Positions 16,988 to 20,362 of a stretch of DNA of 20,362 nt are shown piece by piece. Below the pieces are notes generated by a model that had not been told where the DNA came from, did not search any database, and worked only from the letters and a program-made list of their open reading frames with translations. Position 1 is the first letter of the stretch. Every line of letters begins with the position of its first letter. The translations under genes and the position numbers were made by a program. Origin of the DNA: an uncultured Pseudorhodoferax sp. (GTDB taxonomy: Bacteria; Pseudomonadota; Gammaproteobacteria; Burkholderiales; Burkholderiaceae); contig CAJYRH010000033.1 in NCBI GenBank assembly GCA_913776795.1, positions 1 to 20,362 of the forward strand, written 5' to 3'.

Positions 16988-17376
16988 TGGGATTCCTCTG
17001 GAAGGGTGCGGCCGGCGGGCCGACCACGAAGCAGGCCGGCGACGCGGCCGAAGACCTCGCGCTTGCGCATCTGCAACGCGCCGGCCTGCGTCTTCTGGCG
17101 CGCAATTATCGAACGCCGGGGCGCGGCGGCGGCGAGATCGACCTCGTCATGCGCGCCGCCGATGGCACCGTCGTGTTCGTCGAGGTGCGCCGCCGCGCCA
17201 GCCTGGCGCATGGCGGCGCGGCAGCCAGCATCGGCGCCGCCAAGCGGCGGCGGATCGTGTTCGCGGCACGCCATTACCTGATGCGGCTCCCCTCGTCGCC
17301 GCCCTGCCGCTTCGACGTGGTGGTGCTGGAGCCAGGCGGGCCGCAGTGGCTGCAGGCGGCGTTCGACGCCGACTGA
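16987..17376 (+). CDS. yraN: YraN family protein (UPF0102), endonuclease-like fold
   Basis: The 129-residue product belongs to the UPF0102/YraN family, small proteins with a restriction-endonuclease-like fold and no settled function. The family pattern is complete: [19 protein letters not shown] (residues 15-33), [19 protein letters not shown] with Glu50 and Asp52, and FVEVRRR (64-70), where the usual EVK lysine is replaced by Arg68. AAKRRRI follows. The ATG at 16987 overlaps the divergent rsmI TTG by one base. The much longer open frame upstream runs antisense through rsmI and is not coding. In E. coli the equivalent order is yraL (rsmI), yraM (lpoA), yraN, diaA, yraP; lpoA is absent here. 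Confidence 0.92.
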   Translation: MGFLWKGAAGGPTTKQAGDAAEDLALAHLQRAGLRLLARNYRTPGRGGGEIDLVMRAADGTVVFVEVRRRASLAHGGAAASIGAAKRRRIVFAARHYLMRLPSSPPCRFDVVVLEPGGPQWLQAAFDAD

Positions 17377-17441
17377 GCGTGCGACATGCCCGCTCACCCC
17401 AGCGGGAGCAGGGAAAACGGCAGGGGTATCATCGCCGGCCC

Positions 17442-18041
17442 ATGCTAGAGCAACGCATCCAACAGCATTTCATCGACAGTGCCGACCTGAAATACCAATC
17501 GGCCGAGGCGCTGAGCAAGCCGATTGCGGCGGCTGTGCAGGCCATCCTGGTCAGCGTGACCAGCGGGGGCAAGGTGCTGGCCTGCGGCAACGGCGGTTCG
17601 GCCGCCGACGCCCAGCACTTCGCAGCCGAGTTCGTCGGCCGGTTCGAGCGTGAGCGACCCGAGCTCGGCGCCATTGCGTTGACGACCGACAGTTCCATCC
17701 TCACCGCCATCGCCAACGACTACGCCTACGAGCAGGTGTTCGCCCGTCAGGTGCGTGCGCTCGGCTTGGCCGGCGATGTGCTGCTGGCGATCTCCACCAG
17801 CGGCAACTCGCCCAGCATCCTCGCTGCAGTCGAAGCCGCGCATGCGCGGGAGATGACGGTGGTGGCGCTGACGGGGCGCGGCGGCGGCAAGATGGCAGGC
17901 GCGCTGCGCGAGACCGACGTGCATGTCTGCGTGCCGCACGACCGCACCGCCCGCATCCAGGAGGTGCATCTGTTGACACTGCACTGCCTGTGCGACGGCG
18001 TGGATTCCCAATTGCTAGGTGACCAGGAAACAAGTCTATGA
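17442..18041 (+). CDS. gmhA: SIS-domain phosphoheptose isomerase (GmhA/DiaA type)
   Basis: The 199-residue product is a sugar-isomerase-domain protein. The phosphosugar-binding motif [20 protein letters not shown] (residues 48-67) and [14 protein letters not shown] (114-127) are intact. By position and overall similarity it corresponds to E. coli DiaA, which binds DnaA and promotes replication initiation. It nevertheless keeps Glu63 and His181, which line up with the catalytic Glu65 and His180 of E. coli GmhA (sedoheptulose 7-phosphate isomerase, first step of ADP-heptose synthesis); as I recall, DiaA has lost these two residues. It may therefore be an enzyme. The ATG at 17442 gives the normal N-terminus, and an ATGA overlap couples it to the next gene. 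Confidence 0.9.
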   Translation: MLEQRIQQHFIDSADLKYQSAEALSKPIAAAVQAILVSVTSGGKVLACGNGGSAADAQHFAAEFVGRFERERPELGAIALTTDSSILTAIANDYAYEQVFARQVRALGLAGDVLLAISTSGNSPSILAAVEAAHAREMTVVALTGRGGGKMAGALRETDVHVCVPHDRTARIQEVHLLTLHCLCDGVDSQLLGDQETSL

Positions 18042-18664
18042 AGGTGACTCTGAAGCGCGCGGTGCCGATGGTGCTGGCCGCGGCCACACTGGTGTCCAGC
18101 CTGGCGGCCTGCGTGCCGCTCGTGGTCGGTGGCGGCTTTGCCAGTGGCGTGCTGGTGGCCATGGACCGGCGTACCTCCGGTGCGCAGCTGGAAGACCAGG
18201 GCATTGAGCTGCGGGGTGCGAACCGGCTCAAGGAAGTGCTGGGCGACGGTGCGCGTGTCAGCGTGACCAGCTACAACCGGCAGGTGCTGCTGACCGGCGA
18301 GGTGGCGCGCAGCGAGGACATCCAGCGTGCCGAGCAGACCATCGCCAAGGTGGAGAACGTGAACTCGGTGGTGAACGACCTTGCCGTGGGCATTCCTGCC
18401 GCGCTGACGCAACGTTCCACCGACGCGCTCATCACGAGCAAGGTCAAGGCTTCGCTGATCGACGCGAAAGACCTGCAGGCGAACGTCTTCAAGGTCGTGA
18501 CCGAGCGCAACGTGGTCTACCTGATGGGCCGCGTCACCCAGCGCGAGGCGACCCGTGCGACCGAGATCGCACGCGGCGTGAAGGATGTGGCCAAGGTCGT
18601 GCGTGTCTTCGAGATGCTGACCGAGGACGAACTCGCACGGCTTGGCCAGCGACAGTCCAAGTAG
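18038..18664 (+). CDS. dolP: BON-domain outer-membrane lipoprotein (YraP/DolP type)
   Basis: The 208-residue product is a lipoprotein with two BON domains. The signal [20 protein letters not shown] runs into SLAAC, so Cys25 is the acylation site. BON1 spans about residues 50-117 ([20 protein letters not shown], then [14 protein letters not shown]) and BON2 about 127-195 ([36 protein letters not shown]). This is the layout of E. coli DolP, an outer-membrane lipoprotein that supports envelope integrity. The start overlaps the gmhA/diaA stop as ATGA, with AGGA about 9 nt upstream, indicating translational coupling. Synteny with yraN and diaA supports orthology. Confidence 0.93.
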   Translation: MKVTLKRAVPMVLAAATLVSSLAACVPLVVGGGFASGVLVAMDRRTSGAQLEDQGIELRGANRLKEVLGDGARVSVTSYNRQVLLTGEVARSEDIQRAEQTIAKVENVNSVVNDLAVGIPAALTQRSTDALITSKVKASLIDAKDLQANVFKVVTERNVVYLMGRVTQREATRATEIARGVKDVAKVVRVFEMLTEDELARLGQRQSK

Positions 18665-18687
18665 GCCGCCGCAGGCCAGCAAGACAG

Positions 18688-18705
18688 GGGCGCCGCGGGG
18701 CGCCC
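18688..18705. terminator. Bidirectional terminator between dolP and the dehydrogenase gene
   Basis: GGGCGCC (18688-18694) and GGCGCCC (18699-18705) form a perfect 7-bp stem with a 4-nt loop, followed by TTGTT. It lies 23 nt after the dolP stop and 4 nt past the stop of the convergent gene. The U-tract is short. Confidence 0.7.
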
Positions 18706-18709
18706 TTGT

Positions 18710-19612
18710 TCATTTCAGGCGCGTGATCAGGCTGGATGTGTCGAACCGTTGGCCGCCGGCCTGCTGCACGTCGGCGTAGAACTGGTCGACCAGCGCGGTG
18801 ACGGGCAGGCGCGCACCGTTGCGCTTGGCCTCGTCGAGCACCAGTCCCAGGTCCTTGCGCATCCAGTCCACCGCGAAGCCGAAGTCGAACTTGCCTTCCA
18901 CCATGGTCTTGCCGCGGTTCTCCATCTGCCAGCTCTGGGCTGCGCCTTTGCTGATCACGGTCAGCACCTGCGCCATGTCCAGCTGGGCGCGCTGGCCGAA
19001 GGCGATGGCTTCGGACAGGCCTTGCACGAGGCCGGCGATGCAGATCTGGTTGACCATCTTGGCCAGCTGGCCCGAGCCGCTCGCGCCCAGCAGCACGATG
19101 GAGCGCGAGAAGGCTTCGGCCACGGGTTCGATGCGCCCGAAAGGCTCGGCATCGCCGCCGCACATCACGGTCAGCATGCCGTTCTGAGCGCCCGCCTGGC
19201 CGCCGGAGACCGGCGCATCGACGAAGTGCAGGCCAGCCTCGCGGGCCTTGCCGTGCAGCTCGCGCGCCACGTCGGCCGAGGCGGTGGTGTGGTCCACGAA
19301 CACGGCGTCCTTGTCCATGCCGGCAAACGCGCCGTTCGGACCCAGCACGACGGAGCGCAGGTCGTCGTCGTTGCCGACGCAGCAGAACACGATGTCGGCG
19401 CCGGCAGCGGCCTCGCGCGGCGTGGCCGCGGTTCTGCCCTTGAATTCATCGGCCCAGGCCTGTGCCTTGGCGGCGGAGCGGTTGTAGACGGTGACCTGGT
19501 GGCCGGCCTGGGCCAGGTGGCCGGCCATGGGGAAACCCATCACGCCCAGGCCCAGGAAGGCGACGTTGCGGGCGGGTGTGGCGGTGTAGCTGCGCGGATT
19601 GGTGGAAGCCAT
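18710..19612 (-). CDS. NAD(P)-dependent beta-hydroxyacid dehydrogenase (3-hydroxyisobutyrate/tartronate semialdehyde reductase family)
   Basis: The 300-residue product oxidises or reduces a short beta-hydroxyacid/semialdehyde pair using NAD(P). The Rossmann motif GLGVMGFPMAGHLAQAGH starts at residue 21. The substrate-binding signature DAPVSGGQAGAQNG is at 132-145. Catalytic Lys185 lies in GSGQLAKMVNQI with Asn188 nearby, and the C-terminal RKDLGLVLDEA holds Lys253 and Asp254. An N-terminal extension of about 14 residues precedes the Rossmann fold. The exact substrate cannot be assigned. It begins 32 nt after the tautomerase gene on the same strand, and the pair is probably one operon. Confidence 0.92.
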   Translation of the reverse strand: MASTNPRSYTATPARNVAFLGLGVMGFPMAGHLAQAGHQVTVYNRSAAKAQAWADEFKGRTAATPREAAAGADIVFCCVGNDDDLRSVVLGPNGAFAGMDKDAVFVDHTTASADVARELHGKAREAGLHFVDAPVSGGQAGAQNGMLTVMCGGDAEPFGRIEPVAEAFSRSIVLLGASGSGQLAKMVNQICIAGLVQGLSEAIAFGQRAQLDMAQVLTVISKGAAQSWQMENRGKTMVEGKFDFGFAVDWMRKDLGLVLDEAKRNGARLPVTALVDQFYADVQQAGGQRFDTSSLITRLK

Positions 19613-19644
19613 GCGGATGTGTTCTCCAGGGTGGACCGGCGATT

Positions 19645-20034
19645 CTAGGAAGCCGACGGCGCGTAGTGGGCGACGCCTTCGCCGAAAGACCAGTTCTCGC
19701 GCGCGGTTTCGACCAGATGGACGATGACGTCCGCAGGGGCGATGCCCGCTTGCGCGGCGTTTTGCGCGATGCCAGCGTACAGCGCGCGCTTCTGGGTGAG
19801 CGTGCGGCCGAACGAGCAGGTGATCTGCACGAGTGCCACGCGCGCGGAGTGCTGCACACCCAGGTATGTGGGCGTGCAGACCAGCGCACCAGGCGCATGC
19901 CGTGCGATCACCTGGAAGCGGTCCTCGGGTGGCACTTCGAACGTGGCCACCAGGGCCTGGTGGACGGCGTCGCCGAGCGCCTGCGCCTGGCGTGGCGAGA
20001 GGGTGTCGGGAAGGTCGATGCGGACGAATGGCAT
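19645..20034 (-). CDS. Tautomerase family protein
   Basis: The 129-residue product fits the larger (about 130-residue) tautomerase group of the 4-oxalocrotonate tautomerase/MIF superfamily. The mature N-terminus would be Pro2 of MPFVRIDLPDTLSPRQAQAL, the catalytic general base after removal of Met. Other pieces are PPEDRFQVIARHAPGALV and the second beta-alpha-beta half with VALVQITCSFGRTLTQKRAL, PADVIVHLVE and ENWSFGEGVAHY near the end. The ATG at 20034 is chosen because it places Pro directly after Met; the frame is open to 20310 but that overlaps the divergent regulator. No clear Shine-Dalgarno is present. The substrate is unknown. Confidence 0.9.
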   Translation of the reverse strand: MPFVRIDLPDTLSPRQAQALGDAVHQALVATFEVPPEDRFQVIARHAPGALVCTPTYLGVQHSARVALVQITCSFGRTLTQKRALYAGIAQNAAQAGIAPADVIVHLVETARENWSFGEGVAHYAPSAS

Positions 20035-20066
20035 GGGATGTTCAATGGTGCTGAGGGCAAAGAGCC

Positions 20067-20087
20067 CGGAGCCGTCACTGTGCTCCG
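20067..20087. promoter_or_regulatory. Candidate operator in the tautomerase/LysR intergenic region
   Basis: CGGAGC (20067-20072) and GCTCCG (20082-20087) form a perfect dyad with a 9-bp centre in the 97-bp gap between divergent genes. The position suits a LysR-family binding site, although the typical T-N11-A core is not obvious. Confidence 0.35.
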
Positions 20088-20121
20088 CGTCGGTCGCAGT
20101 GGAAACGGCCGTGCGTTCACA

Positions 20122-20148
20122 ATGCTTGTGCATGGCGCGCACAAGCAT
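20122..20148. repeat. Perfect 10-bp inverted repeat flanking the LysR-family start codon
   Basis: ATGCTTGTGC (20122-20131) and GCACAAGCAT (20139-20148) are exact reverse complements. The 7-nt centre ATGGCGC begins with the start codon of the regulator gene. It could be an operator or an mRNA hairpin presenting the start codon in its loop. Confidence 0.8.
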
Positions 20149-20362
20149 CGACCAGCTGGGCTTTGAGGACTTTGAACTGTTCGACCGGATCGCGGCGACG
20201 CGTTCGCTGTCGCAGGTCGCGCGCGAGCGGGGCGTGGCCAGCAGCAACGTCTCGCGTGCGCTGGGCCGCATCGAGGCCGCCTGCGGCCTGCGCCTGGCGC
20301 ACCGCAGCACGCACGGGCTGGCGCTGACCGACGAAGGCGAGCTGTTTCTCGAACATGCGCAG
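20132..20362 (+). CDS. LysR-family transcriptional regulator, N-terminal part (truncated by window end)
   Basis: The frame from ATG 20132 stays open to the last base, giving the first 77 residues of a LysR-type regulator (family length about 300). The winged helix-turn-helix is recognisable: FEDFELFDRIAATRSLSQVA, then RERGVASSNVSRALGRIEAA and RLAHRSTHGLALTDEGELFL. The usual effector-binding domain lies beyond the window. It is divergent from the tautomerase/dehydrogenase pair across 97 bp, the arrangement in which LysR regulators usually control the neighbouring operon and themselves. No Shine-Dalgarno is visible, and a perfect inverted repeat brackets the start codon. Confidence 0.9.
   Translation, partial: MARTSIDQLGFEDFELFDRIAATRSLSQVARERGVASSNVSRALGRIEAACGLRLAHRSTHGLALTDEGELFLEHAQ

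Overview
The window is high-GC bacterial chromosome, densely coded on both strands. Gene content, protein sequences and gene order point to a betaproteobacterium of the order Burkholderiales, most likely Comamonadaceae; this is inferred from resemblance to remembered families, not from a search. It looks like ordinary core chromosome. I see no CRISPR array, insertion sequence, prophage or plasmid feature, and no complete undescribed system. The points worth a second look are small regulatory and gene-boundary structures.

Layout. 1-3645 (+): the end of the F1Fo ATP synthase operon, atpA (5'-truncated), atpG, atpD and atpC, closed at 3691-3723 by a perfect bidirectional terminator shared with the convergent cluster on its right. 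3735-5806 (-): lemA and two TPM-domain genes, a probable envelope operon. 5948-7989 (+): an NTF2/SnoaL-like protein, a YheT-type alpha/beta hydrolase and a DUF2946-like protein. 8006-8581 (-): a membrane-anchored c5-type cytochrome. 8671-14524 (-): a complete tripartite RND efflux operon in the order adaptor, inner-membrane pump, outer-membrane channel. It diverges from a TetR/AcrR-type repressor gene (14750-15385, +). The promoter region between them carries a 24-bp dyad matching the E. coli AcrR operator, as I recall it, at 20 of 24 positions.

15445-15921 (+) is a gene I do not recognise, followed by tRNA-Arg(CCG) at 15983-16058. Then comes a conserved block: rsmI (-), with yraN, a GmhA/DiaA-type SIS protein and a BON-domain lipoprotein (YraP/DolP type) on +. 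It matches the E. coli yraL-yraN-diaA-yraP neighbourhood without lpoA. 18710-20034 (-) holds a beta-hydroxyacid dehydrogenase and, upstream of it, a tautomerase. A LysR-family regulator gene (+) diverges from them and runs off the right edge.

Functionally, the efflux operon and its repressor form one self-contained regulatory unit. The LysR/tautomerase/dehydrogenase group looks like a second, probably catabolic, unit. The rest is housekeeping: energy conservation, rRNA methylation, envelope integrity and a tRNA.
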